From NCBI RefSeq assembly GCF_000169375.1, contig NZ_AAXY01000018.1:1-64000 (forward strand): a DNA stretch of 64,000 bases, in the 5' to 3' direction. Both the position numbers and the translations under genes were made by a program. Source of the DNA: Marinobacter sp. ELB17. GTDB taxonomy: Bacteria; Pseudomonadota; Gammaproteobacteria; Pseudomonadales; Oleiphilaceae. Below are positions 40,351 through 49,051 of the stretch, in pieces; position 1 is the stretch's first letter; each line of letters starts with the position of its first letter. The notes beneath the pieces were generated by a model. The model saw only the letters and a program-made list of their open reading frames with translations, did not search any database and was not told where the DNA came from.

Positions 40351-43009
40351 CCAGCGACCTCAAATGCGAGGCCTCAGCAAAAAAGATGAGATCGGGCACG
40401 AGAAGTTAAATCGTGATATTCGCACGCCAATGCAACAAATGCAGGATTGGCTTGCCGAGTCACCGGGATTCTGTGCAGCAACGGCTATTTTGCTTATTCT
40501 CCCTGTACTTATTTCCACGACGTTTTTTATCCTGGTGTGCTTACCGCTCATTTACTATGTCACGGCGAAGCCTCTATCCAGTGAACAAACATTGCCATTA
40601 CTGTTGCCTCGTGAGGCGGGTATAAAAGATCTAAAAGACCCCAAGCCCGGGAGGCACGGTTTCCACACAGCCCGTGGCGAGTTCATGCTGGGCAACCTGC
40701 GCTTTGGTAAACGACCGCAGGAATTGTGGCTCGGATTTGCTCATCTACTGACGCACTCTATGATCCTTGGGGCAACGGGCTCCGGCAAGACCGAAACATT
40801 AGTAAGCATGGTTGCTAACTATATTGCGGTTGGGTCGGGCGTAATGTATTCGGATGCGAAAGCGGCACCCAAGCTTGCGTGGCAAATATACACGCTGGCC
40901 AGATTCTTTGGTCGGGAAGAAGATTTTAGAACCCTGAACTACATAAAGGGCAACACCAGTCTCAAACCTGATCCGGCTGTTCGCCGGGGCAACAACGTAA
41001 ACCTGTTCACCTACGGCTCATCGGAGTCCATCACCCAGATTATCGTGTCCCTTATGCCACCGGGCGGTTCCGAGAACATGCTGTTCAGCGAGCGCGCAAT
41101 TGGTCTGATTACCGCGGTCATGCCAGGCCTAGTAGACTTGCGCGACACGGTTGGTCTAAAAATTACGCCGGCCATAATACGAAAAGCGCTTGAATTTGAA
41201 GAGGTACAAAAACTGAAGCGCGCCAAATCCATCACACCCGGCGCCCGCGAAGCTTTGCGCGCGTATCTTACGTCCTTACCCAGTTATTCAGAACATCCCG
41301 TAGACCGTAATGGAAGGCCCACAGACAAGCAGGCCGAAGAAGTCACCCGCCAATTTGGCTTTGCCCAGGCCTATTTTACCCGTGCCCTATCCAGCTTGTC
41401 AGATACGTATGGCGACATCTACATGGTTGGACGAGGCGAGATTAATTTCCTCGACGTTATTCTAAGAAGACGAATCGCTGTGGTTCTCATTCCCGCACTC
41501 GAAAAGGCGCCGGATGAAATGAAGAACTTGGCCAAAATTGTACTGGCCGCCCAGAAGAACGCGATCTCTACCGGCATTCCGCCCGACATTGAAGGCCGCA
41601 AGGAAGATGTACTGGACAACCTTCCGACCACGGCCCCTGTACCCTTCGGAATTATCAATGATGAATTCGCTTTTATGATGACACCGGGATACGGGACCGT
41701 GCTTGCACAGGCCAGGGGTCTGTACACATCCATCACCATCGCAGGGCAGGATTATGCCGGCATGAAGCGCGCAGATGCCGACGAAGCGGAGCAGATCGCG
41801 GAAAATACGAAACTCAAAATCATCATGGCATCTGAAGGTCTTGGAGCCACGAGAGAATTAATTCAGGAGATTGCCGGTGAAGGTGTAGCATCCGTAGCGT
41901 CCTCATATGCTATGGATGAGAACTCCATGAGTGGCTTGTACCGTGATTCAAAGAGCTCCAGTTTTGAGAAGCGCGGCCGTGTAGACACACGCGATACCCG
42001 TGCGGCCGTTGAAGGCGAAGGCATTGTTTTCTGGCGCGACCAGATTGTACCAATCAATATGTTTTATCATGGGCTTGATGAGGACAACATAACGTCCGAC
42101 TACAACGTGCATCGCATGCTGGATGTAGGCCTACCGACCCGCGGTTACGGTGCCACCCTGCTCGAAGTTGACCCGCCTATTGTGTCCGCCATGCGCAAAG
42201 CCGTTCACAATGGTGCTCAGCTGGACGTTGACGTTGACTATATACCGGAGCACATCAGTACACCTCTCAACACGGCTCTACCCGTATTCAGGACGCTGAT
42301 GGTTCGTGCAAAAGGGCTAGCTGCTCAGGATCGTGAAGGTCTTTTGCTGGCGTCGATTATGGCCCAACTCGACAGTGGAGCCATGGAAAGCATTGACGAA
42401 GATGATGTTGAACCGGACACAGACGTACCGGCCAGCAATCACAATCCTATGTTCGATAAAAGCATCGTTGACAGCGTCCAGACACTTGCGCCTCCCAAGG
42501 AGCCTGACGAGTCAACAGCGATTGAAATGTTTGACTTAACCACCACCAACCTCGATAGCACTCTTGAGCAAATGGCCAAAGAGTCTGATGAGCAACATTA
42601 CCCACAAACACCGGTGCCCACAGTGGCGGCGACTCAACAGATAACCGAAAAGGAAAAGACTGACATTCTCGCAGGCAGCTCATTAATAGCCAGCGCACCG
42701 TTCCTCGTCGACCCCGTTCTCCTGGCCAGTCGCGCAGGTCGAAGCGTCACTGAACGTGAAGCCATCATGCTCAATGAAGCCGCAAGCAGCATACGTGATG
42801 TAGAGGAAGCACTGGGAACATCACTGGAAGCGGCTCGCAGTGTTGGCATAACAACCGCACATGCCATCGCAAAAGCGGTTGATTACCCCGCTCGCACGAG
42901 CCGCCCGACAGCCCCTAGCAATGAAGATGAAGAGCGTATTGTGTTGCGTGAAGCTAGCAGTGTCATGGAAGCCTGGGCCGCGAAAACCCGTAACTCTGGG
43001 GGCAACTAA
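40343..43009 (+). CDS. dotL: DotL/IcmO (TrbC) type IV coupling ATPase
   Basis: 888 residues from GTG 40343, chosen because AAGGAG stands ten bases upstream; an ATG at 40301 lacks such a site. Two membrane helices lie near the N-terminus (about 40-80: AILLILPVLISTTFFILVCL). Walker A GATGSGKT is at 143-150, and a Walker B-type region IINDEFAFMMTPGYG is followed by TSITIAGQDYAGM, as in DotL/TrbC. The long C-terminal tail (about 640-888) is acidic and helical and in DotL binds adaptor proteins. It selects DNA or protein substrates for transfer. It is clustered with dotM. Confidence 0.9.
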   Translation: MSNQRPQMRGLSKKDEIGHEKLNRDIRTPMQQMQDWLAESPGFCAATAILLILPVLISTTFFILVCLPLIYYVTAKPLSSEQTLPLLLPREAGIKDLKDPKPGRHGFHTARGEFMLGNLRFGKRPQELWLGFAHLLTHSMILGATGSGKTETLVSMVANYIAVGSGVMYSDAKAAPKLAWQIYTLARFFGREEDFRTLNYIKGNTSLKPDPAVRRGNNVNLFTYGSSESITQIIVSLMPPGGSENMLFSERAIGLITAVMPGLVDLRDTVGLKITPAIIRKALEFEEVQKLKRAKSITPGAREALRAYLTSLPSYSEHPVDRNGRPTDKQAEEVTRQFGFAQAYFTRALSSLSDTYGDIYMVGRGEINFLDVILRRRIAVVLIPALEKAPDEMKNLAKIVLAAQKNAISTGIPPDIEGRKEDVLDNLPTTAPVPFGIINDEFAFMMTPGYGTVLAQARGLYTSITIAGQDYAGMKRADADEAEQIAENTKLKIIMASEGLGATRELIQEIAGEGVASVASSYAMDENSMSGLYRDSKSSSFEKRGRVDTRDTRAAVEGEGIVFWRDQIVPINMFYHGLDEDNITSDYNVHRMLDVGLPTRGYGATLLEVDPPIVSAMRKAVHNGAQLDVDVDYIPEHISTPLNTALPVFRTLMVRAKGLAAQDREGLLLASIMAQLDSGAMESIDEDDVEPDTDVPASNHNPMFDKSIVDSVQTLAPPKEPDESTAIEMFDLTTTNLDSTLEQMAKESDEQHYPQTPVPTVAATQQITEKEKTDILAGSSLIASAPFLVDPVLLASRAGRSVTEREAIMLNEAASSIRDVEEALGTSLEAARSVGITTAHAIAKAVDYPARTSRPTAPSNEDEERIVLREASSVMEAWAAKTRNSGGN

Positions 43010-43013
43010 GTCT

Positions 43014-44945
43014 ATGGTACTCGATCGCGAGTGGCGGCCCTTTCTGGTGCTGCTGCTGGCCATTGAAATTGTTTATGTTCTCGCCGAGTTTTCATTTAAT
43101 GCCGCTATTTTGAATGTGGCTAGTGGCGCTGCACCTGGCGGCATACAAGCGATTGACCACCTGGAATTATTCGGGCGCGCACTCTCTGGCATTGGCCTGG
43201 GACTGTTTATTTTTACAGCAACCATGCTGGCGCGCGCTAAAGCGCCCGGCTTGATTGCACAACTCTTGGTTGCTGTACTGATCTTCCCGCCCTCTATTGT
43301 TGGTATGAGCAAACTTCAGACCTGGCTTGTGTACGACCTTATCCCCTCACAATCTGATGACAACGATCGATTCGCAGCTAACTACATCCAATTTCTGAGC
43401 CCGGCCATACGCAACGGTCTAATTCAACTTGAAAGCGTTCCGATTACCCCCGAATCACTTGCACAACCTGAGTCCAAGGCATTTCTGACGCTTCTGGCGC
43501 CAGCACTTCTGCATGATACCCACATTGTTCAAACCATTGCTGAGCGCAGTGAGGACATCATTAAATTCATCGTTCACCGGGAAGCAAGCAACAACGCCGC
43601 AGACATGTACGAGGCTTACACCGACGCCACAAATGCCATAGATTTTGACGGTCTCTATAAAAAGTACGAATCAGCCAGCCTGGAAACCACGATACGCATT
43701 CGGGAAGAACAACGGCGAGCGGCAAACAGTCGCACACTCCTTAACCTACAGTGGGAGATACAAAGCGGCTGGCACGCATACCACGTTGCGACCATTTGGC
43801 GCAGTGCCGGCGTCCGACACATACCTCAAGGACTATCAGCTCGGAACTTTCCAGCTCACCCAGCCACGCTCCGAATGATAGGCTTTGATGATGAGCAACT
43901 GATAGAAAAGGTAAAGCCACAGCACTTCAGAATCATCCAAAGCGCCGCGTCAGGCAAAATGACTACAGTGGATGCCCGAAATTTTTTGAATCTGGTTATC
44001 GAACACGAAGCGGAAAAAGTATTCAAACGAGAATGGGCGAAAGCGACACGGGATCTGGCGCGTGGTTTCAACAACTTTTCCGTAGCACCAGGCCTAACCA
44101 AAGCTCAGTTTATGGGGTCGAAATGGGCTCAATCATTCATTCCACCTGAACTCCGGTTATCTCCGAACACACCAATTTTTCCAGGCCTACACATTGATGA
44201 GTTTGTAGACGCACACGTTTTACCGGCCGCATGGAGCGAGGCAAATCGCGCGATTGGCAACCTCCCGCGAAATCCAGACGCGATCGCCCAAAACCGGGAT
44301 CATAGCGATCAAGTCCTTCGGAGCATCTATGTTCCCGCCGTCGCATTGGTGTTTTCACTGTTTTTCTCATTGCTCACTCTGGGAAGGCTCGTCACGCGAT
44401 GCTGGCTGATTTGGCAGTGCGGGAGAACGATAGGCCGCAAGAATTACCGGCTCATCAAGGCGGGTATAGGCTTACTAACTGCAGCCATCATTGTTGGCCT
44501 ACCCATCACGCTTGCATCAGGCAGTCTCGCTCAAAGCGATGCACTAGGGGTTGCAGCCAAAGACGGAGTGCCGGCGCCAATCATCAAGGCGATGACCTGG
44601 ACGCTCGACGCTGAGCCACTCATCTTCCCCCTCGGCAACACTCTCCTGTCTATACCTTGGGCCAGTAACCCGCTCCGCAACTATTACGACCCACTCGCCA
44701 AAAACATATCCAGTACCAACAACACCGAAAAAGTACACCGAATTCAGCTAACCATGCCAATGTCTGTCAAAGACCTCCAGCGCACACTCACAGCGTCTGG
44801 TTACAACGCCGGTCCCATTGACGGTGTGATAGGACGCGCTACTGTGAGCGCACTGAAACAGTTTCAGCATGATAATGGGACAACCCCGACTGGAACCCAG
44901 GATTACTCAACCATTAGGCTACTGAAGGCGCTGAGACAGCGTTAA
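43014..44945 (+). CDS. Polytopic membrane protein with C-terminal peptidoglycan-binding domain
   Basis: 643 residues from ATG 43014, four bases after the dotL stop; in-frame codons further upstream only overlap dotL. There are three membrane helices at the N-terminus (about 9-30, 57-77, 80-100) and two in the last third (VALVFSLFFSLLTLGRL, IGLLTAAIIVGLPITLA). The last 60 residues (SVKDLQRTLTASGYNAGPID, GRATVSALKQFQHDNG) match the PG_binding_1 fold. It may anchor the transfer apparatus to the cell wall. I know no Dot/Icm subunit with this layout, though position and coupling argue for a transfer role. Confidence 0.7.
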   Translation: MVLDREWRPFLVLLLAIEIVYVLAEFSFNAAILNVASGAAPGGIQAIDHLELFGRALSGIGLGLFIFTATMLARAKAPGLIAQLLVAVLIFPPSIVGMSKLQTWLVYDLIPSQSDDNDRFAANYIQFLSPAIRNGLIQLESVPITPESLAQPESKAFLTLLAPALLHDTHIVQTIAERSEDIIKFIVHREASNNAADMYEAYTDATNAIDFDGLYKKYESASLETTIRIREEQRRAANSRTLLNLQWEIQSGWHAYHVATIWRSAGVRHIPQGLSARNFPAHPATLRMIGFDDEQLIEKVKPQHFRIIQSAASGKMTTVDARNFLNLVIEHEAEKVFKREWAKATRDLARGFNNFSVAPGLTKAQFMGSKWAQSFIPPELRLSPNTPIFPGLHIDEFVDAHVLPAAWSEANRAIGNLPRNPDAIAQNRDHSDQVLRSIYVPAVALVFSLFFSLLTLGRLVTRCWLIWQCGRTIGRKNYRLIKAGIGLLTAAIIVGLPITLASGSLAQSDALGVAAKDGVPAPIIKAMTWTLDAEPLIFPLGNTLLSIPWASNPLRNYYDPLAKNISSTNNTEKVHRIQLTMPMSVKDLQRTLTASGYNAGPIDGVIGRATVSALKQFQHDNGTTPTGTQDYSTIRLLKALRQR

Positions 44946-44987
44946 TTGGGGTCGTCGGATCGAGGTATTACGTTTAGCTTTAGGGTT

Positions 44988-45016
44988 GCCCTGCTCAACT
45001 TAAATTGGAGCAGGGC
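44988..45016. terminator. Hairpin between convergent genes
   Basis: GCCCTGCTC (44988-44996) and GAGCAGGGC (45008-45016) form a perfect 9-bp stem. It is followed by AAAATAATTG, so the U-tract is weak. It separates the rightward transfer operon from the leftward lipoprotein gene. Confidence 0.5.
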
Positions 45017-45028
45017 AAAATAATTGTG

Positions 45029-45379
45029 TTAAAGGGTACCTTCTGTGTAGCTGTGCTCCGTTACAAGGCCGTTTTTCGAAAAGAACACCATCAACGTTTT
45101 ATAGTTTGAGTCCATGCCTTTTCCGAATATCCCAGCACCTGGAATTAAGCTCATCGCGTTAGCGCGTGTCGCACTATAAAGATATGTGTAAATCGCGTCA
45201 TGATCTGTACTTTTCGTACGTGACGATGGCTCGCCAAACCAACTAACAATGTCGGCCTTGGTGGTTTGACCAACAACAATCTCGTCGATCTGATTGCTAC
45301 TAAAATCATTGCCTGTTGTCGCGCAGCCGGCCAAAACAAAAGCAGCAAAAACCATAACTAGAAGTTTTTTGACGATCAT
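45029..45379 (-). CDS. SmpA/BamE-like small lipoprotein
   Basis: 116 residues with a lipoprotein signal (KKLLVMVFAAFVLAGC, lipobox LAGC). The mature part begins ATTGNDFSSNQIDEIVVGQT, followed by KADIVSWFGEPSSR. The G-x-T-x-x-x-[IV]-x-x-x-[FL]-G-x-P pattern is that of the SmpA/OmlA/BamE fold. The rest (YKTLMVFFSKNGLV) completes the small alpha-beta-beta-beta unit. Short plasmid copies of this family are common, and their role is unknown. It stands alone, convergent with the membrane-protein gene and followed by 416 bases without a supported gene. Confidence 0.75.
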   Translation of the reverse strand: MIVKKLLVMVFAAFVLAGCATTGNDFSSNQIDEIVVGQTTKADIVSWFGEPSSRTKSTDHDAIYTYLYSATRANAMSLIPGAGIFGKGMDSNYKTLMVFFSKNGLVTEHSYTEGTL

Positions 45380-45726
45380 CGGTATTCCTTCCTTTTAGAG
45401 TAAATTACTTGGTATCCGTGCCATTACTCGAGCGCCATAGAACTTACTGCCGGCCACCGAGCGGCTGCTTAAAGGCACCAAATACCGTCGCATGACATAG
45501 AATACATCAATGCAGAGCTCATCCGGTCATTTTCAAACAGTTTTGCGCCGAGGGCACCGCCCGACGCGATCCGCAAAAGGATCGGCCCCAGGCCGAGCCC
45601 TAAGCTCTGGCATCTGTTGCTTGTGAGTCCGCACTGGGGCTGTACCTGCACCCAGCCATTTTAAAAGCGTTTTGGATGTGTCAACCAAAGTGAACAACGT
45701 GTTTCTATTATTGCTCATGCGGCATC
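45380..45726. other. Intergenic region without supported gene
   Basis: Two short leftward open frames (45469-45651 and 45533-45718) overlap here in different frames and have no ribosome binding site. They could be a frameshifted relic but show no recognisable sequence. Nothing else is seen. Confidence 0.3.
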
Positions 45727-45767
45727 TTGCAAAATTAGTTGGTGGTAGTATGACCCACTATAGACCG
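45727..45767 (+). promoter_or_regulatory. Promoter region of exonuclease gene with shared motifs
   Basis: TTGCAA (45727-45732), 16 bases, then TATGAC (45749-45754) could be -35/-10. The 13-mer TGGTAGTATGACC (45743-45755) recurs exactly, reversed, upstream of dotD (61884-61896). CTATAGACCG (45758-45767) recurs upstream of the UvrD-like gene. Confidence 0.45.
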
Positions 45768-45795
45768 ATATTTATGCACGCTTGAGCAACCCGTT

Positions 45796-47280
45796 ATGGA
45801 CGTAGATTTTGACCTCATATCCCTGACCCTTAAAGTTCGCAAGGTTGTTGACGCCCTACCCCAGCGATCTCATATTCCAGACGATGTAGCTGTACGGTGG
45901 GTAGAGGGCATTATTAAGCGTGATCCGGAACGTGCTGTGTGGCATGCCAACAGGGCCTCAGGCATTGGGGGTAGCGAAATCGGCGAGCTTGTACTTCACG
46001 CTAGCGGCCAACGCCCCATGTACAACACCCTTGAGGAACTGAGCCGGCAAAAGCTTCTTCTGGACTTCCCCAGCCGCTCAAATATTCACATGGAACGCGG
46101 CACTGATATGGAGCCGCTAGCCGAAAAAACATATTGGGCGATAACAAAGCACAAAAGCGTACTCGCCGATCCAGAAATAGCGAATGCTTTTGCAAAGGGT
46201 CACCCCACCTATCCGTGGCTTGTAGGTAATCCAGATGACGTTGTTGATGCTCCCAGTCTTGGGCGGCTGATTACCGACTTTAAGGTGCGCAGTAACCTCG
46301 ATAGCGAGGAAGGCATGAAATTGATCAATGCCTGCCAGCTTCATTGGTATGGGTTAATCCATGAAGGTCAGTTTGGCAAACTGCCTGACGGTTACGGATT
46401 GGCCGAGCTTGATATACCGACTCCGCTGATTGACTCGTTACGCGGTGAGGATAATCCAGACTTTCAAGCGATGGCTGAGACCATTGCCTCGGTTAACAAG
46501 CCGGGGTTCGGGATGCAGATTCGTTATTTCAAGCACAATCCGGCATTGGCCAACCACATGACTCGACTGGCTGAACAGTTTTGGAATAAGTACGTGATGA
46601 CTGGTCAGCCATTCGTAACTCCAAAGCCTGAAAAACCTGCCGAAATGAGCAAGCAGGATGAATCGAAAATCCGTGGACTACTGAACGATTTGGTGCGCTT
46701 TAAGATTGCAGAAAACGTCAGCAAAATGGAGTGCGATCGAGTTCGGAGCGACATATTTGAACTGACCGACCGCTATGAGATGGACGTATGGCCATTTGAA
46801 GTTCCTGGGTTAAGTGCTGGTTATAGCTCAAAATTCGATATTAACCGCGCGGCTACAGCGCTGATCACGAAAGGGATTGACAGAGTTACCCTAGCCAAAC
46901 CCTCAGATGCCCTGGATATGGATGCTGTACACATTACACTCGAAAACAATGGTCTTCTAACCGACTCTTTATACAAGCCAACTTGGGACCCCCGCGCCGT
47001 CAAATCTGCTTTAAAAAAGCTGAAAATACCTGTCTCAGACTTTAATGCGACTAACTTTCGGGCTGGCATATCCACAAAAAGGGCAGATCAAGATACTCGG
47101 CATACGCTCGAAACGTCTATGGGCATCCATATTCAAAAGTTTGGTCAAGATGAACCAAGTCTTTCTCAGCAACAGAATGATGGGGTTAGCCCAGATCGGT
47201 CAGCGCCAAATGGTAACATAGACATACTTAGTCAGCTCGACGATGACGATGACCATAATGATTCTCTTCGGATTGGATAG
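45796..47280 (+). CDS. YqaJ/lambda-exonuclease-type recombinase nuclease
   Basis: 494 residues. The N-terminal 250 carry the YqaJ fold: WHANRASGIGGSEIGEL (entry motif G-x-G-x-S), MERGTDMEPLAE, LVGNPDDVVD and LITDFKV with the D-x-K pair (D161, K163), then QLHWYGL. These supply the metal-binding D...D/E-x-K active site of lambda Exo-type 5'-3' exonucleases. The C-terminal half (from about 280) is unrelated to the usual 200-250-residue enzymes. It may bind DNA or a partner. Such nucleases work with a single-strand annealing protein, and no clear Bet/RecT gene is in the window. It is preceded by motifs shared with other plasmid promoters. Confidence 0.8.
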   Translation: MDVDFDLISLTLKVRKVVDALPQRSHIPDDVAVRWVEGIIKRDPERAVWHANRASGIGGSEIGELVLHASGQRPMYNTLEELSRQKLLLDFPSRSNIHMERGTDMEPLAEKTYWAITKHKSVLADPEIANAFAKGHPTYPWLVGNPDDVVDAPSLGRLITDFKVRSNLDSEEGMKLINACQLHWYGLIHEGQFGKLPDGYGLAELDIPTPLIDSLRGEDNPDFQAMAETIASVNKPGFGMQIRYFKHNPALANHMTRLAEQFWNKYVMTGQPFVTPKPEKPAEMSKQDESKIRGLLNDLVRFKIAENVSKMECDRVRSDIFELTDRYEMDVWPFEVPGLSAGYSSKFDINRAATALITKGIDRVTLAKPSDALDMDAVHITLENNGLLTDSLYKPTWDPRAVKSALKKLKIPVSDFNATNFRAGISTKRADQDTRHTLETSMGIHIQKFGQDEPSLSQQQNDGVSPDRSAPNGNIDILSQLDDDDDHNDSLRIG

Positions 47281-47345
47281 GTTAAATATTGATCAATTAA
47301 AAAACCCCTTATATTGCCAGCGGGGATAGTCGATTTCCCCAGACA

Positions 47346-47366
47346 TATCCACAAAATCAGTGGATA
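47346..47366. promoter_or_regulatory. Inverted repeat resembling paired DnaA boxes
   Basis: TATCCAC-AAAATCA-GTGGATA is a perfect 7-bp inverted repeat. With flanks, the arms read ATATCCACA and, on the other strand, TTATCCACT, each one mismatch from the DnaA box TTATCCACA. It lies 23 bases before the gene at 47389. Confidence 0.4.
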
Positions 47367-47388
47367 ACTATTTAGATAGAGGCAGATT

Positions 47389-47718
47389 ATGACCCAAGTA
47401 AAAGAACAGCCAGACCTCGGTGCCATCAACCTGTTTAACATCCGTGAACGGTTTTTTATGCTCAAAGGCAAATTAACCGAACTCCAAACTTTCATGTCAG
47501 ACATAGCAGACAAAAAGCACCCAGGTGTCTTGGACCTTGCGACTCAGTATTCCATCTTACTGTCTGTCTGTTCAGCCACATCAAGACAGTTTGAGACAAT
47601 CAAACCGAAAGAAGTGAGTACCAAACAGATTCGCATGCTGAGCAACCTAGAAGGCCTTGTACTGGAGTTTGAGGACGTTTTACTTGAAGCGCACACAGAA
47701 TTAACCAACGTCGAATAG
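47389..47718 (+). CDS. Hypothetical helical protein (109 aa)
   Basis: The ATG follows AGAGG by about eight bases. The protein (MTQVKEQPDLGAINLFNIRE onward) is helical throughout and soluble, with no motif I can name. It is first in a three-gene run with two small membrane proteins (spacings 15 and 12 bases), preceded by the DnaA-box-like inverted repeat. Function unknown. Confidence 0.6.
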   Translation: MTQVKEQPDLGAINLFNIRERFFMLKGKLTELQTFMSDIADKKHPGVLDLATQYSILLSVCSATSRQFETIKPKEVSTKQIRMLSNLEGLVLEFEDVLLEAHTELTNVE

Positions 47719-47733
47719 CGAGAGGAATATATA

Positions 47734-48327
47734 ATGGCAACTTCAAATTGGGCTGGAAAAGCCCGCTCTGGCCTGCGATCTACAGCAAATTTTCTTGCTG
47801 AGTATGGGGGTGGCGTAGGCTTTACTGGTGCCGCACTGCTGGGTGCTATGGGCGCCGTTTGTGCTGCCTCTGGTATGTCATCGGAAACCCCAGCAATAGC
47901 GGAAATGTTCCAATCGTCAGCGGCGGCACTGGTTGTAGGAGGTGCATTGTTAGGGTCAGGTTTTATTGCTGCAGAAAAAGTAGCGAAAAATCACCTAAAA
48001 CGAGAGGGTGTTCCGTTAAGCGTTATGGACGGGCAAGTGGGCGGATTGCAGCGCCGCGGCGCTCAAGCTATGGCAGATGGTCTTGATCCAACAATGGGGC
48101 CAGAATTTAAAGCGGCTATGCGCGAACTATACAAAGATCTCAACGCAGTACCAGAATACCGAGCTGAGATCGTGACGATGTTGAAGGCATCCCCTGCTGC
48201 CCGCAAAGCATTCGTCGAGGGCTTTTCTGAAAAACAAGAACAGGCTGCCAATCAGGCTTTGACTACAGCGCGATCTACGATTGGCCCCAACAATGATGAC
48301 TACGACTCATCATCTCACCCATCGTAA
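47734..48327 (+). CDS. Small membrane protein, EYGG family (197 aa)
   Basis: GAGGAA stands seven bases before the ATG. The N-terminal segment is NFLAEYGGGVGFTGAALLGA, followed by two probable membrane helices (about 33-52 and 65-85). A soluble helical domain (about 100-180) with KAFVEGFSEKQEQAANQ and a disordered tail follow. The segment around EYGG resembles EFLKEYGGDIAKTSAIVTAV in the next gene, so the two may be distant paralogues. No known family. Small Gly/Ala-rich two-helix membrane proteins occur among transfer and exclusion genes, but no assignment is possible. Confidence 0.6.
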   Translation: MATSNWAGKARSGLRSTANFLAEYGGGVGFTGAALLGAMGAVCAASGMSSETPAIAEMFQSSAAALVVGGALLGSGFIAAEKVAKNHLKREGVPLSVMDGQVGGLQRRGAQAMADGLDPTMGPEFKAAMRELYKDLNAVPEYRAEIVTMLKASPAARKAFVEGFSEKQEQAANQALTTARSTIGPNNDDYDSSSHPS

Positions 48328-48339
48328 AAGGCGCCTGGC

Positions 48340-49005
48340 ATGAGCGATAACGACGACGAATCTTCTTGGCCCGAAAGGGCCGCTGGTAGCGTAAAGAAAG
48401 GCCTTGAGTTTCTGAAAGAATACGGTGGCGATATCGCAAAAACTTCCGCGATTGTGACTGCAGTGGTCGCAGCGACTTCTTATGCAGCCACTTTCGTTGG
48501 TTATCAGATGTCTGATGGAACCGCTATGAAGGTTGCTGCCGGCGTCTTGGTTGCCGCCTACAAAGTCTACAGCGAAGTCAAAAAATATAGCAAAGACAAG
48601 GAATCCAGTGCCTTAAAGGCTGAAAATCCTCATGCGACCGTGCAAATGGAAGATTATATTTCGACTAGAGGGGATCTGAGCAGGCTATTGAAAGCTCATG
48701 AGGCAACGGTATACACGTTGAGCGAAACCGAATCGGCTAACCGGATTCTACTTAAATCCAATCAAGATTTAAGCGATGCAATCGACGGTCTGGCAGCCGA
48801 GAACGGTAACTTGGTTAACGTAATTGATGAGCTGGTTGAGGCCAACGAAGTTCTAAAGACGGCGGTTCGGGTCAAGCACGATTCGGATATCAAAGTAGCG
48901 GAATTGAAAGGCGAGTTAACGAGACTTCCATACGATTTTGACAAGGATGAATCTGTTATTAAGTTCGTTGATGACGAACCAGAATCCTTGCAAGGCCCAG
49001 GATGA
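48340..49005 (+). CDS. Membrane-anchored coiled-coil protein, EYGG family (221 aa)
   Basis: MSDNDDESSWPERAAGSVKK onward. EFLKEYGGDIA precedes two short hydrophobic helices (about 45-62 and 66-82). A basic segment and a long coiled coil (about 110-195: LSDAIDGLAAENGNLVNVID) end in an acidic tail. It is third in the 47.4-49.0 kb operon and is followed by a strong terminator. The layout, with membrane anchor and cytoplasmic coiled coil, suggests a scaffold or a partner for cytosolic proteins. Unrecognised. Confidence 0.6.
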   Translation: MSDNDDESSWPERAAGSVKKGLEFLKEYGGDIAKTSAIVTAVVAATSYAATFVGYQMSDGTAMKVAAGVLVAAYKVYSEVKKYSKDKESSALKAENPHATVQMEDYISTRGDLSRLLKAHEATVYTLSETESANRILLKSNQDLSDAIDGLAAENGNLVNVIDELVEANEVLKTAVRVKHDSDIKVAELKGELTRLPYDFDKDESVIKFVDDEPESLQGPG

Positions 49006-49008
49006 ATT

Positions 49009-49046
49009 AACCCCGGTGCCCACGCAAGGATACCGGGGTTAGTTTT
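49009..49046. terminator. Intrinsic terminator
   Basis: AACCCCGGT (49009-49017) and ACCGGGGTT (49032-49040) form a 9-bp stem followed by AGTTTTTC. It ends the 47389-49005 operon and may also serve the leftward operon ending at 49052. Confidence 0.8.
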
Positions 49047-49051
49047 TCAAA

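Noticed and set aside
45469..45718. Two overlapping leftward short open frames
   Set aside because: No ribosome binding site or recognisable sequence. Frameshift relic possible but unsupported.
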